Shown in pieces: positions 1 to 9,213 of a stretch of DNA of 39,970 nt. The notes beneath the pieces were generated by a model. It searched no databases. It had not been told where the DNA came from and saw only the letters and a program-made list of their open reading frames with translations. This stretch comes from Actinomycetota bacterium (lineage in GTDB: Bacteria > Actinomycetota > Acidimicrobiia > Acidimicrobiales > Ilumatobacteraceae): positions 1 through 39,970 of the forward strand of contig RFQQ01000002.1 in the NCBI GenBank assembly GCA_009924875.1, written 5' to 3'. The first letter of the stretch is position 1. Each line of letters starts with the position of its first letter. Position numbers and translations under genes: made by a program.

Positions 1-97
1 GCGCTGCGCACGGCCTGACCAAGTCCGCCCGGGTCTGACTCGGCCTGATTCCGGGCCTGACTCTCGGCGATCGCCAGTGAGCGGGGTCCCGTCCCCC

Positions 98-120
98 TGC
101 CCGATCTTCGGGCGTTTGTT
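98..120 (+). terminator. Candidate rho-independent terminator of a gene upstream of the window
   Basis: GCCCGA(99-104)-TCT-TCGGGC(108-113) followed by GTTTGTT. Confidence 0.5.
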
Positions 121-183
121 CCTCCCAACCCCTCGGTTTGCGCTTGGCGCTCAGGCCGATCCACGGCACTTCAGGGAACGTGG

Positions 184-228
184 TGGGGCTATTTGGTGAA
201 GAATGGTTGACATTGGTGAGGATTGGAG
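184..228 (+). promoter_or_regulatory. Probable MraZ operator: five TGGNN direct repeats at 10-bp period
   Basis: TGGGG(184) TGGTG(194) TGGTT(204) TGGTG(214) TGGAG(224), each separated by 5 nt, directly upstream of mraZ; E. coli MraZ binds TGGGN repeats with 5-nt spacers. Confidence 0.7.
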
Positions 229-236
229 GCCATACT
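207..236 (+). promoter_or_regulatory. Candidate mraZ promoter embedded in the repeats
   Basis: TTGACA (207-212), 18-nt spacer, CATACT (231-236). Confidence 0.4.
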
Positions 237-318
237 TCTGGAGCCGTCGGGTCCGCCTCCCGATGCGTGGCAGAGGCAGCCATCGAAAGCGGATGACAGG
301 AAGGCGAGGGCACGGAAG

Positions 319-744
319 GTGTTCGTCGGGGTCTACGACCGCAGCATCGACGACAACGGTCGCCTCTCGCTTCCGTCGTCGTTCCGCGGCGACCTCGGAG
401 ACCGGTGCTACGCCACCCTCGATCCACAGGGATGCGTCACCTTGAGGACCGCCGAGGTCTTCGAGGCCGAGGCCGCCGAGGTGATCGAGGCCGTGAAGCG
501 CGATGAGGCTGCTGCGGGCGTTCGTCGTTCGCTTGCCACCAACACGACCGCCGTCGCTGTCGACAAGCAGGGTCGGCTCACACTCGATGACAAGGCCCGA
601 GCGTTCGCGGGACTCACCGAGGCCGGCACCGCGATGATCGTCGGCAACCTCAACACGATCGAGCTCTGGCGCCCTTCCCGTTACGAGACCGTCGCCGCGG
701 AGGACGACTACGAGGTCGCCCCGCGCGTGTGGAGGGACGAGTGA
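319..744 (+). CDS. mraZ: Transcriptional regulator MraZ
   Basis: FVGVYDRSIDDNGRLSLPSSFR and a second DKQGRLTLDDKAR motif (two DxxGR repeats); first gene of the dcw cluster. GTG 319 preceded by GAGGG. Confidence 0.93.
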   Translation: MFVGVYDRSIDDNGRLSLPSSFRGDLGDRCYATLDPQGCVTLRTAEVFEAEAAEVIEAVKRDEAAAGVRRSLATNTTAVAVDKQGRLTLDDKARAFAGLTEAGTAMIVGNLNTIELWRPSRYETVAAEDDYEVAPRVWRDE

Positions 745-1694
745 GCAACGCCGAGCGCTTCGAGCATGACCCGGTCATGCGCGACGAGATCGTCGAAGTC
801 TTCGCCGACGTTCCCCCGGGGGTGGTTCTCGACGCGACCCTCGGTGGGGGAGGGCATGCCGAGGCCTTACTCGAGTCCCGCGCGGATCTCCAGGTGCTCG
901 GCCTCGACCGCGACCGTGTCGCCCTGGAGGCGGCCGGAGCTCGCCTCGAGCGTTTCGGGGATCGCTTCTCCTCCGCCCATGCCCGCTTCGACTCCCTCCG
1001 CGAGGTGATGGAGGAGCGAGATGTCGCCGAGCTGAGCGGGGCGCTCTTCGACCTCGGCGTCTCGAGCCACCAGCTCGACAGCGCCGACCGCGGTTTCTCC
1101 TACCGCAACGACGGTCCGGTCGACATGCGTATGGACGCCTCCGCGGAGTGGTCGGCGGACGACGTGGTCAACGGCTACGACGAGTCCCGCCTCGCCGACG
1201 TCATCGAGCGTCACGGCGATGAGCGATTCGCCCGCCGGATCGCCCGGGCGATCGTCGCGGCTCGTCCCATCGAGCGCACCACCGATCTCGCCGCAGTCGT
1301 CACCGCCGCCATCCCGGCCCCGGCGCGACGCACCGGCGGTCATCCGGCGAAACGGACCTTCCAGGCGATCCGCATCGAAGTGAACGGCGAGCTCGACATC
1401 CTTCCGGACGCCATCGATCGCGCAGTCGATGCCGTGGCACCGGGCGGTCGTGTCGCGGTGTTGACGTACCACTCGGGCGAGGACCGCATCGTCAAGGACC
1501 GGTTCCGGGCCGCGACTGAGCGCTGTGTCTGCCCTCCCGAACTCCCGTGCGTGTGTGGGGCCGTTCAGACCGTTCGGTTGGTGCGCGGACATCGCAAGCG
1601 GCCCACCGACGCCGAGATCACTGAGAATCGCCGCGCGTCATCGGCGAGGCTACGGGTCGTCGAGCGGATGGCGCCGGAGACCGGGGTCCGCTGA
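741..1694 (+). CDS. rsmH: 16S rRNA (cytosine1402-N4)-methyltransferase RsmH
   Basis: HDPVMRDEIVEVF, DATLGGGGHAEALL, FDLGVSSHQLDSADRGFSY; GTGA overlap with mraZ. Confidence 0.96.
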   Translation: MSNAERFEHDPVMRDEIVEVFADVPPGVVLDATLGGGGHAEALLESRADLQVLGLDRDRVALEAAGARLERFGDRFSSAHARFDSLREVMEERDVAELSGALFDLGVSSHQLDSADRGFSYRNDGPVDMRMDASAEWSADDVVNGYDESRLADVIERHGDERFARRIARAIVAARPIERTTDLAAVVTAAIPAPARRTGGHPAKRTFQAIRIEVNGELDILPDAIDRAVDAVAPGGRVAVLTYHSGEDRIVKDRFRAATERCVCPPELPCVCGAVQTVRLVRGHRKRPTDAEITENRRASSARLRVVERMAPETGVR

Positions 1695-2155
1695 TGGCAC
1701 TACCCCTCATCGATCTCGCGCGGGTCCGGCGGCCCCAGGGTCGGCCCTCACTCAACTTGGTGCAGGCCAGGGGGCGCGCCGCGCGGGTGATCATCATCGC
1801 CGTCGCCGCCGCCGCCCTCGGTATGGCGCTCATCGCGGTACTTCACACCCAGATCGCCGCCCGTCAGTACCAGATCGATCAACTCGACCGCCGGATCGCC
1901 TCGGCCAACGAGGACTTCGACGCGCTCCGGAGCATTCGCGCGGAACTCCGGTCGCCGACGCGCCTCGACACCGAGGGCCGACTCCTCGGCATGGAACCAG
2001 CCACCTCCAGCCGATTCCTGCCGATCGACCCGCAGGTCCTCGCCATCACCATCGCCCGGACCGGTATGTCCCCTGAGATCTCCCAAGCGCCGGACAACCT
2101 CGGACCGCTCGATCAGTTCCGACTGGTGAAGCGCGTGGGTGGGATGCAGCGATGA
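1694..2155 (+). CDS. ftsL: FtsL-like division protein
   Basis: Small single-TM protein with a heptad-like segment between rsmH and ftsI. Confidence 0.7.
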   Translation: MALPLIDLARVRRPQGRPSLNLVQARGRAARVIIIAVAAAALGMALIAVLHTQIAARQYQIDQLDRRIASANEDFDALRSIRAELRSPTRLDTEGRLLGMEPATSSRFLPIDPQVLAITIARTGMSPEISQAPDNLGPLDQFRLVKRVGGMQR

Positions 2156-2236
2156 GTCGTCGTACTCCGCCGCCGCCCGCGGTTCGCCGTCGCACTCCGA
2201 CGGTCGCCCCGAAGACCGGCCCGAAGCGCCGAGCGG

Positions 2237-4063
2237 GTGTCACCGTCCCGACGGCCCATCGGTCACGTCGACCGGTCGAGGCGGGCCCCCGGCTGCGGAC
2301 GGACCGTCCGAGCCGCTCGCCCTGCCGCGACACTGACCGGTGGCGATTCCCGGCGCCGAATGCGGTTCGTGACCTTCATCATCTGCGCGCTGTTGCTCAT
2401 CGTCGTGCTGAAGATTGCCGAACTCCAGACCGCTGGGGGAGCACCGCTCAGGGCCGCTGCGACCGACCAATGGACGCGCACGGCGACGATCAGCGCCGAT
2501 CGGGGCACCATCTTCGACCGCAACGGCGAGGAACTCGCCGTGTCCATCCCGGCGAGCACGATCAGCATCAACCCGAAGCTCATCGACGACCCCTCCTCCA
2601 CGCTCGCGGTATTGACCTCGGTGCTTGGGCTCGACGCCTCCGAGCAGGAGCGGCTGTGGGGCGAGATGATCTCGAAGGAGCGCGGGTTCGTCTACGTGCG
2701 CCGCCAGGTCGACGACGCACTCGGTGAGCAGCTCGCCGAACTCCGCCTCTCCGGCGTCAACGTCGACGCCGAGCCGCGCCGGGTGCTTCCCGGCGGCGAC
2801 ACCGGTCGGTCGGTCATTGGGCTCACGGACATCGATGGCATCGGCATCGCTGGCCTCGAGATGCAGTTCGACTCGATGCTCACCGGGGTCTCGGGTGAGC
2901 GCCAGCGCGAGGTGGCGCCAGGAGGTCGTTCGATCCCTGGAAGCGAGGTCGTCCTCTCGGCACCGGTTCCCGGCGACGACCTGATTCTCACCATCGATCG
3001 CTCCATCCAACATGCGTGCGAGTCCGCGCTCACCGCTCAGGTGAACCAGATCGGCGCGAAGGCCGGGCAGTGCATCGTGATGGACACCGACTCCGGTGAT
3101 CTGCTCGCGATGGCGACCGTCAAGCGAGAGGCCGAGTCTGGCGAGGTCCGCATCACCTCGGGCAACCTCGCAGCGGTCGACTCCTACGAGCCGGGGTCGG
3201 TCGCCAAGGTGATCACCGTCGCTGCCGGGCTGAACGAAGGGGCCGTCACCGAGGACACCACCTTCATCGTTCCGTGGCGTCGCGAGTACGGCGAGGACCT
3301 GCTGAAGGACTCCCATGAGCACCCCGACGAGGAGATGACGGTCCGGCGGATCCTCGTTGAGTCGTCGAATATCGGCACGATCGACATCCAACAGGCCACC
3401 GGTCGGCCGACCCACTGGGACTACATGCGGCTCTTCGGGCTCGGATCGGTGTCGGCCCTTGGATTCCCGGGCGAGTCCGCCGGAATCCTCCACCACTGGA
3501 CCGAGTTGCAGGGTTCCGAGCAGGTGACGGTGAGCTATGGCCAGGGTGTCGCCAGCACGGGCATCCAGCTGGTTTCGGCTGTCAACGTCATCGCCAACGA
3601 CGGTCTCTACGTCGCTCCCCGGCTCGTACGCGCCACGGTCGATCGTGGGGGAGCGATCGAGCCGACCCCGGCTTCGGCCACCCACGAAGTAGTCACCCCC
3701 GCTGTCGCGGAGACCGTGCAGTCGATGATGGTCGACGTCATCTGCGCGGGCACCGGTTCTCGGGCCCGGGTCGACTCGTTCAACGTCGCTGGCAAGACCG
3801 GCACTGGCCTCAAGGCCCAGCCGAACGGTGGCTACCTCGACGAGAACGGGCGTTACGCGTACTACTCGAGTTTCGTCGGCTTCTTCCCCGCAGAGGACCC
3901 GCAGATCACGGTGCTCATCAGCATCGACGAGCCGCCAGCCGGCACGATCAACCGCTTCGGAGGCACGGCGGCCGCGCCGGTGTTCTCGCGACTCGTGCCG
4001 ACGGTCGCCCACGAACTCGGACTGCAACCCCCCGACACACCGCCCACCTGCGAGCAGGCGTGA
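2237..4063 (+). CDS. ftsI: Peptidoglycan transpeptidase FtsI/PBP (N-terminus uncertain, see findings)
   Basis: TM FVTFIICALLLIVVLK; SxxK (SVAK), SSN, KTGT motifs. Confidence 0.93.
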   Translation: MSPSRRPIGHVDRSRRAPGCGRTVRAARPAATLTGGDSRRRMRFVTFIICALLLIVVLKIAELQTAGGAPLRAAATDQWTRTATISADRGTIFDRNGEELAVSIPASTISINPKLIDDPSSTLAVLTSVLGLDASEQERLWGEMISKERGFVYVRRQVDDALGEQLAELRLSGVNVDAEPRRVLPGGDTGRSVIGLTDIDGIGIAGLEMQFDSMLTGVSGERQREVAPGGRSIPGSEVVLSAPVPGDDLILTIDRSIQHACESALTAQVNQIGAKAGQCIVMDTDSGDLLAMATVKREAESGEVRITSGNLAAVDSYEPGSVAKVITVAAGLNEGAVTEDTTFIVPWRREYGEDLLKDSHEHPDEEMTVRRILVESSNIGTIDIQQATGRPTHWDYMRLFGLGSVSALGFPGESAGILHHWTELQGSEQVTVSYGQGVASTGIQLVSAVNVIANDGLYVAPRLVRATVDRGGAIEPTPASATHEVVTPAVAETVQSMMVDVICAGTGSRARVDSFNVAGKTGTGLKAQPNGGYLDENGRYAYYSSFVGFFPAEDPQITVLISIDEPPAGTINRFGGTAAAPVFSRLVPTVAHELGLQPPDTPPTCEQA

Positions 4064-5511
4064 TCGCCATGGCGACCGGTCTCGGTCTCGACGCGGTCGC
4101 CGGTCGCATCCCGGCCGGACTGCTCGTCTCGGTGGAGTCGGCGGGACTGGCGATCGACGCGGCCGCCGTGGTCGTCTCCGACGTCCATCACGACTCGCGA
4201 GAGGTGACGAAGGGCTCCTTGTTCGCCTGCCTCGTCGGCGCGCGTCACGACGGTCATGACCACGCCACCGATGCCGTCGAGCGGGGTGCGGTCGCCCTGC
4301 TCGTTGAGCGTCCCCTCGAGATCGCGGTGCCGCAGATCGTCGTCAAGGACACCCGAGCTGCCATGGCCCACGCCGCTATCTCCGTGCACGGGGAGCCAGC
4401 CACCCGCCTCCTCATGGTGGGGATCACCGGGACGAATGGCAAGACGACGGTCGCCCAACTGCTCGGCCAGGTGCTCTCGGCTACTGGTCATGACGTCGAG
4501 GTGATCGGAACGCTGAGTGGGCCGAGGACCACGCCGGAGTCGACCGACCTCCAACGGGGACTCGCACGGGCGGTCGCCGAAGGACGGACCGCGGTGGTCA
4601 TGGAGGTCTCCTCCCATGCGCTGGTTCTCGAACGCGTCTCCGGTGTGCGGTTCGATCTCGCGGTGTTCACCAATCTCGGCCGCGATCACCTAGATCTGCA
4701 TGGGACGACCGAGGAGTACTTCCGCGCGAAGGCGAGGCTCTTCGCGGCCGGGGCCTGCGAGCGCGCCTTGGTCAACGCTGACGATCTCCACGGTCGTCTG
4801 CTTCTCGACGGCGCGGCCGTGCCGACCCAAGCCTTCGGCCACGAGGAGGCGGCCGAGGTCGAGCTCGGTGTGACCTCCTTGTCGTTCACGTGGAGAGGCC
4901 TCGGGGTGGAACTTCCGATGGGAGGAGCGGTCAATCTGCTGAACGCCATCGCCGTACTGGACGCCGCGGTGCTGCTCGGTGTCTCCGAGGAACAGGCGGC
5001 CGCGGCTCTTGGTCGATGCTCGCCGGTGCCCGGACGGTTCGAGCCCGTTGTGTCCGCCGATCCCACCGCTCCGCTCGTCGTGGTCGATTACGCCCATACC
5101 CCGGACGCCCTTGAGCGACTGATCGAAGGGGCTCGTGAGGCTGCTCCCGAGGCGCGGTGCACCGTCGTCATCGGGTGCGGAGGGGAGCGGGACCGCGAGA
5201 AGCGACCCGAGATGGGACGCGCCGCTCTCGCCGCCGATCGCGTGGTCCTCACCTCGGATAACCCTCGGGGTGAACGACCTGAGGCGATCCTGTCGGACAT
5301 GCTCTCGGGTATGTCGGAGTCCGAGCGAGCCGACGTGCTGGTGGAGGTGGACCGCGAGGCGGCGATCCGGCGGGCGATTCTCGACGCTGGCCCCGGTGAG
5401 ATGGTGCTGATCGCCGGGAAAGGTCACGAGACCACCCAGGACAGCGCCGACGGCACTCGGCACTTCGACGATCGAGAGATCGCCCGCACCGCGCTCGAGG
5501 TGGATCGATGA
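4060..5511 (+). CDS. murE: UDP-MurNAc-tripeptide synthetase MurE
   Basis: GITGTNGKTT, MEVSSHAL, DYAHTPDAL, DNPRGE (DNPR motif suggests meso-DAP), AGKGHE. Confidence 0.95.
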   Translation: MIAMATGLGLDAVAGRIPAGLLVSVESAGLAIDAAAVVVSDVHHDSREVTKGSLFACLVGARHDGHDHATDAVERGAVALLVERPLEIAVPQIVVKDTRAAMAHAAISVHGEPATRLLMVGITGTNGKTTVAQLLGQVLSATGHDVEVIGTLSGPRTTPESTDLQRGLARAVAEGRTAVVMEVSSHALVLERVSGVRFDLAVFTNLGRDHLDLHGTTEEYFRAKARLFAAGACERALVNADDLHGRLLLDGAAVPTQAFGHEEAAEVELGVTSLSFTWRGLGVELPMGGAVNLLNAIAVLDAAVLLGVSEEQAAAALGRCSPVPGRFEPVVSADPTAPLVVVDYAHTPDALERLIEGAREAAPEARCTVVIGCGGERDREKRPEMGRAALAADRVVLTSDNPRGERPEAILSDMLSGMSESERADVLVEVDREAAIRRAILDAGPGEMVLIAGKGHETTQDSADGTRHFDDREIARTALEVDR

Positions 5512-6557
5512 TCGCGATCATGATCGCCGGGGCCGTCTCAGCCCTCGTGTCGCTCCTCGGCACGCGTTTCCTGATCGTGTTCTTCCGCGCCCGTGGTCAG
5601 GGGCAGCCGATCCTGGTCGAGGACGACAAGACCCTCGGACTCGAGCACCACATGCCCAAGCAGGGCACCCCGACCATGGGGGGTCTCGCCATCATCGGGG
5701 CCGCCCTCATCGGCTGGATCGTCGCTCACGTTCGCGATCTCCCATTCTCCGATCAGGCGATGATCGTGTGGGTCGGGGTCCTGGCCATGGCCGCCATGGG
5801 CTTCGCCGACGACTGGATCAAGGTCCGTAAACGCCACAACCGCGGCATCTTCTGGAAGCAGAAGAACTATCTCACGATGCTCATGAGCATCGGCATGGCC
5901 TGGTGGCTCGTCGCTTCGACGGGCATCTCCGAAACCGTCAGCCTCACCCGGGCCGGCGACCTCGGCTTCGAGGTGCCGCAATTCGTCTGGATCCTGTGGG
6001 CGGGAATGCTCATCTGGGCGACGACCAATGCGGTGAATGTCACCGACGGGCTGGACGGTCTCGCTGGTGGTTCGGCGCTGATGGGTTTCGGCGCCTTCAC
6101 CATCATTGGCTACTGGGCCTTTAGGAATCCCGACATCTACGAGGTGGTCAACCCGCTCGATATGGGCGTGCTCGCTGCCGCCTTCGGTGGCGCCTGTCTC
6201 GGCTTCCTCTGGTGGAACGCGGCTCCCGCGAGGATCTTCATGGGCGACGTCGGCGCACTCGGCATCGGCTCTGCCCTCGCCTTCTCGGCCCTCACCATGA
6301 ACACCCACCTGCTCCTCGTGCTCATCTGCGGTATCAACGTGGTGGAGGCGGGTTCGGTCGCCGTCCAGATGGCGGTCTTCAAGGCCTCCGGTCGCCGCCG
6401 ACGACTGTTCCGCATGTCGCCGATCCACCATCACTTCGAGCTCGGAGGTTGGCCCGAGACCACGGTGATCATTCGGTTCTGGCTGCTGGCCGCCGTATCG
6501 GTCGCCCTCGCGCTCGCGATCTTCATCGGCGACTTCACAAGGATCGCCGCCCGATGA
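5508..6557 (+). CDS. mraY: Phospho-MurNAc-pentapeptide transferase MraY
   Basis: GTPTMGGL, FADDWIK, NAVNVTDGLDGLAGG, FMGDVGALGIG, PIHHHFELGGWPE. Confidence 0.97.
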   Translation: MIAIMIAGAVSALVSLLGTRFLIVFFRARGQGQPILVEDDKTLGLEHHMPKQGTPTMGGLAIIGAALIGWIVAHVRDLPFSDQAMIVWVGVLAMAAMGFADDWIKVRKRHNRGIFWKQKNYLTMLMSIGMAWWLVASTGISETVSLTRAGDLGFEVPQFVWILWAGMLIWATTNAVNVTDGLDGLAGGSALMGFGAFTIIGYWAFRNPDIYEVVNPLDMGVLAAAFGGACLGFLWWNAAPARIFMGDVGALGIGSALAFSALTMNTHLLLVLICGINVVEAGSVAVQMAVFKASGRRRRLFRMSPIHHHFELGGWPETTVIIRFWLLAAVSVALALAIFIGDFTRIAAR

Positions 6558-7906
6558 CGATCACCTCGCTGGTCCACGGCCTCGGAGTCGCCGGCGTCGC
6601 GACCGCGCGCGCCATGCAGCGGCTCGGGCATCGCGTCGTGGTCACCGATGACACGATCGATGAGGCGAAGGTGGCGGAAGCGACGCGGCTCGGCCTCGAG
6701 ATCGATCAGCCGCCCGCCGACCTCGACCGTTTCGTCCGCGAGTTCGATCTGATCTCCCCGGCTCCGGGAGTCGCCGAGTCCCATCCCCTCATCCGGGCCG
6801 CTCGATCCGCTGACCGGCATATCGCGAGCGAGATCGAACTGGCGTGGATGTGGGAACGCGAACGAACTGGCGGGCCGCGACCGATGGTGGCCGTGACCGG
6901 CACCGATGGAAAGACGACCACCGTCTCGATGATCACCTCCATGCTCGAGGTGGCTGGGCGTCACCCGATCGCCTGCGGCAACACCGACACTCCGCTACTT
7001 GACGCACTCGAGCTTGATGTCGACGTCTACGTCGTCGAGTGCTCGAGCTTCCGCCTCGCCTTCACCGATGGATTCCGAGCTGAAGCGGCTATCTGGCTCA
7101 ACCTCGCACCGGACCATCTGAACTGGCATGACTCGATGGCCAGCTACGAGGCGGCGAAGGCGCGAATCTTCAAGCAGCAGAGCGCGGGCGATGTGTCGAT
7201 CGGCAACATCGACGATCCGGTCGTGCGCCGCCACCTCGCGGATTCGCCGGCACGGCAGGTGTCGGTCGGGGACGGCGGTGACTACCGCTGTGAGGCCGGA
7301 GCGCTCATCCATCCCGACGGTGTGATCATCGGGGCGGGGGAGATGCGGCGGAGTCTCCCGCATGACATTTCGAACGCCTTGGCCGCGGCGGCATCAGTGC
7401 TCGAGACGGGTCTCGCCTCGCCTGAGCAGGTGGCGCGGGCCCTCGCAGAATTTGAGGCGCCGGCCCATCGGATCTCGCTGGTCGGCCGGATCGATGGCAT
7501 CCCCTGCTTCGACGACTCGAAGGCCACGACTCCCCACGCCGCCCTCGCCGCTATCCGCTCCTTCCCGAGCGCGGTGTTGATCGCCGGGGGCCGAAACAAG
7601 GATCTCGACCTCACGGTCCTCGCTGAGGCCGGCGATCACGTTCGCGCGGTCATCGCCATCGGTGAGGCGGCTCCGGAGATCGAGGCGGTGTTCGCTCCTC
7701 GGGTCCCCGTGCGGCGCGCGGAGTCGATGGAGTCGGCGGTGCGTGCGGCGCTCGGCGAGGTGCTCGAGGGCGATGTCGTCCTCCTGTCACCTGCCTGCGC
7801 GAGTTTCGACTGGTATCCGGCCGGGGGCTACGCCGCCCGGGGAGAGCACTTCGCCCGAGTGGTCGATGACCTCTCCCGGGCGGGAGTCGCGGTGAAGGGA
7901 GCATGA
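6554..7906 (+). CDS. murD: UDP-MurNAc-L-alanine:D-glutamate ligase MurD
   Basis: GTDGKTT, LNLAPDHLNWH, DDSKATTPHA, AGGRNKDLD; ATGA overlap with mraY. Confidence 0.94.
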   Translation: MTITSLVHGLGVAGVATARAMQRLGHRVVVTDDTIDEAKVAEATRLGLEIDQPPADLDRFVREFDLISPAPGVAESHPLIRAARSADRHIASEIELAWMWERERTGGPRPMVAVTGTDGKTTTVSMITSMLEVAGRHPIACGNTDTPLLDALELDVDVYVVECSSFRLAFTDGFRAEAAIWLNLAPDHLNWHDSMASYEAAKARIFKQQSAGDVSIGNIDDPVVRRHLADSPARQVSVGDGGDYRCEAGALIHPDGVIIGAGEMRRSLPHDISNALAAAASVLETGLASPEQVARALAEFEAPAHRISLVGRIDGIPCFDDSKATTPHAALAAIRSFPSAVLIAGGRNKDLDLTVLAEAGDHVRAVIAIGEAAPEIEAVFAPRVPVRRAESMESAVRAALGEVLEGDVVLLSPACASFDWYPAGGYAARGEHFARVVDDLSRAGVAVKGA

Positions 7907-7907
7907 C

Positions 7908-9203
7908 ATGGGTCTCGCGCTGATCAAGGGGGACGATCTTGCCCGACGCCGACAAGCGGCGGTCGAGAAGGGCCGCCAGAGCGGTCGGGGGAGTCGACGT
8001 CACCAGAGCGGTACGGACCGTCAGGGTCTGGTGGGAGCGCTGCGACGCGAGCAACTCGACACTGCGCCGCTCAGCTACTACGCGATCATGGTGGTGGTCG
8101 CGGTCCTCGTCCTGCTCGGGCTGGTCATGCTGCTGTCGGCCTCGGCGGCGAAGAACGTCGGAGGTGATTCCTCGCCGTACTCGATGGTGCTTCGCCAGGT
8201 GATGTGGACGGCGCTCGGCATCCTCGGAATGGCCGTTGCCATGCGGGTGCCATACCGCTCGATCCGACCGTTGGCGGTCCCCGCGGCGATCATCGGCTTT
8301 GGGTTGATGGGTCTGCCGTTCGTCGATGGGGTGGGCAAGGAGGTCAACGACGCCCGGTCCTGGGTCAACCTCGGTCCGATCAGCTTCCAGCCATCGGAGA
8401 TTCTGAAGATTCTGGTCATTGTTCTGGTCGCCGACATGGTCGCCCGTCGCGAGCGGTCCGTCGGTGACTGGAGAGTGATGGCTGTGCCCGTCGCCGGTCT
8501 CGGCGGGCTCGCCTCAGCGGCGTGCATGGCCCAGGGTGACGTCGGATCGGCCGTGGTGCTCATGGCCGTCGTCATGACGATGCTCCTCTTCTCGGGAGCG
8601 CCCCTGCGTCACATCGGCGCGATCGCCGGAGCAAGCGGGTTCGTCCTCCTCCTCGTCATCGTGGCCACCCCGCGTCGTTTCAACCGGTTCATCGCCTTCC
8701 TCGACGTCGAGGGCAACAAGGACTACCTCGCCTACCAGTCCTGGCAAGGTCTGCTCTCGATCGCCAACGGGGGGCTCACCGGCTCAGGTATCGGGGGAAG
8801 TCGATCGAAGCTCGGCTACCTGCCCCTCGCTCATAGCGACTTCATCTTCGCGATCGTGGCCGACGAACTCGGAATCGTCGGATCGATCGCCGTGATCGGT
8901 GGGTTCGGCATGCTCGTGTGGTTCGGCATCCAAGCAGCGCTCGCCGCCCCGGACCGCTTCGGTCAGATGCTCGCGGCGGGCATCGCCTCCTGGTTCGGAC
9001 TCCAGACCCTCGTGAATGTTGGAGGGGTGGTCGCGATCATGCCGGTCACCGGCATCACCCTGCCGTTCTTCTCCTACGGAGGCTCGTCGATGTCGACCTC
9101 CCTCGTCGCCGCCGGCCTCCTGCTCAACGTGGCTCGCCGCGGGGTGTCGGACCGCTCCATGGCCCCAGCCACCGGACGCCGCCGGTCGACCAAGGCTCGC
9201 TGA
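7908..9203 (+). CDS. ftsW: SEDS glycosyltransferase FtsW
   Basis: Polytopic; LGLVMLLSASA, SWVNLGPISFQPSE, AHSDFIFAIVADELG, PFFSYGGSS. Confidence 0.95.
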   Translation: MGLALIKGDDLARRRQAAVEKGRQSGRGSRRHQSGTDRQGLVGALRREQLDTAPLSYYAIMVVVAVLVLLGLVMLLSASAAKNVGGDSSPYSMVLRQVMWTALGILGMAVAMRVPYRSIRPLAVPAAIIGFGLMGLPFVDGVGKEVNDARSWVNLGPISFQPSEILKILVIVLVADMVARRERSVGDWRVMAVPVAGLGGLASAACMAQGDVGSAVVLMAVVMTMLLFSGAPLRHIGAIAGASGFVLLLVIVATPRRFNRFIAFLDVEGNKDYLAYQSWQGLLSIANGGLTGSGIGGSRSKLGYLPLAHSDFIFAIVADELGIVGSIAVIGGFGMLVWFGIQAALAAPDRFGQMLAAGIASWFGLQTLVNVGGVVAIMPVTGITLPFFSYGGSSMSTSLVAAGLLLNVARRGVSDRSMAPATGRRRSTKAR

Positions 9204-9213
9204 GAGGCGCGCC

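Noticed and set aside
11-61. Short GGCCTGA-like direct repeats at the left edge
   Set aside because: Degenerate and irregularly spaced; not distinguishable from GC-rich background.
2240-4027. 595-aa minus-strand ORF opposite ftsI
   Set aside because: High-GC antisense artefact; the + strand has unmistakable PBP motifs and the minus translation resembles no family.
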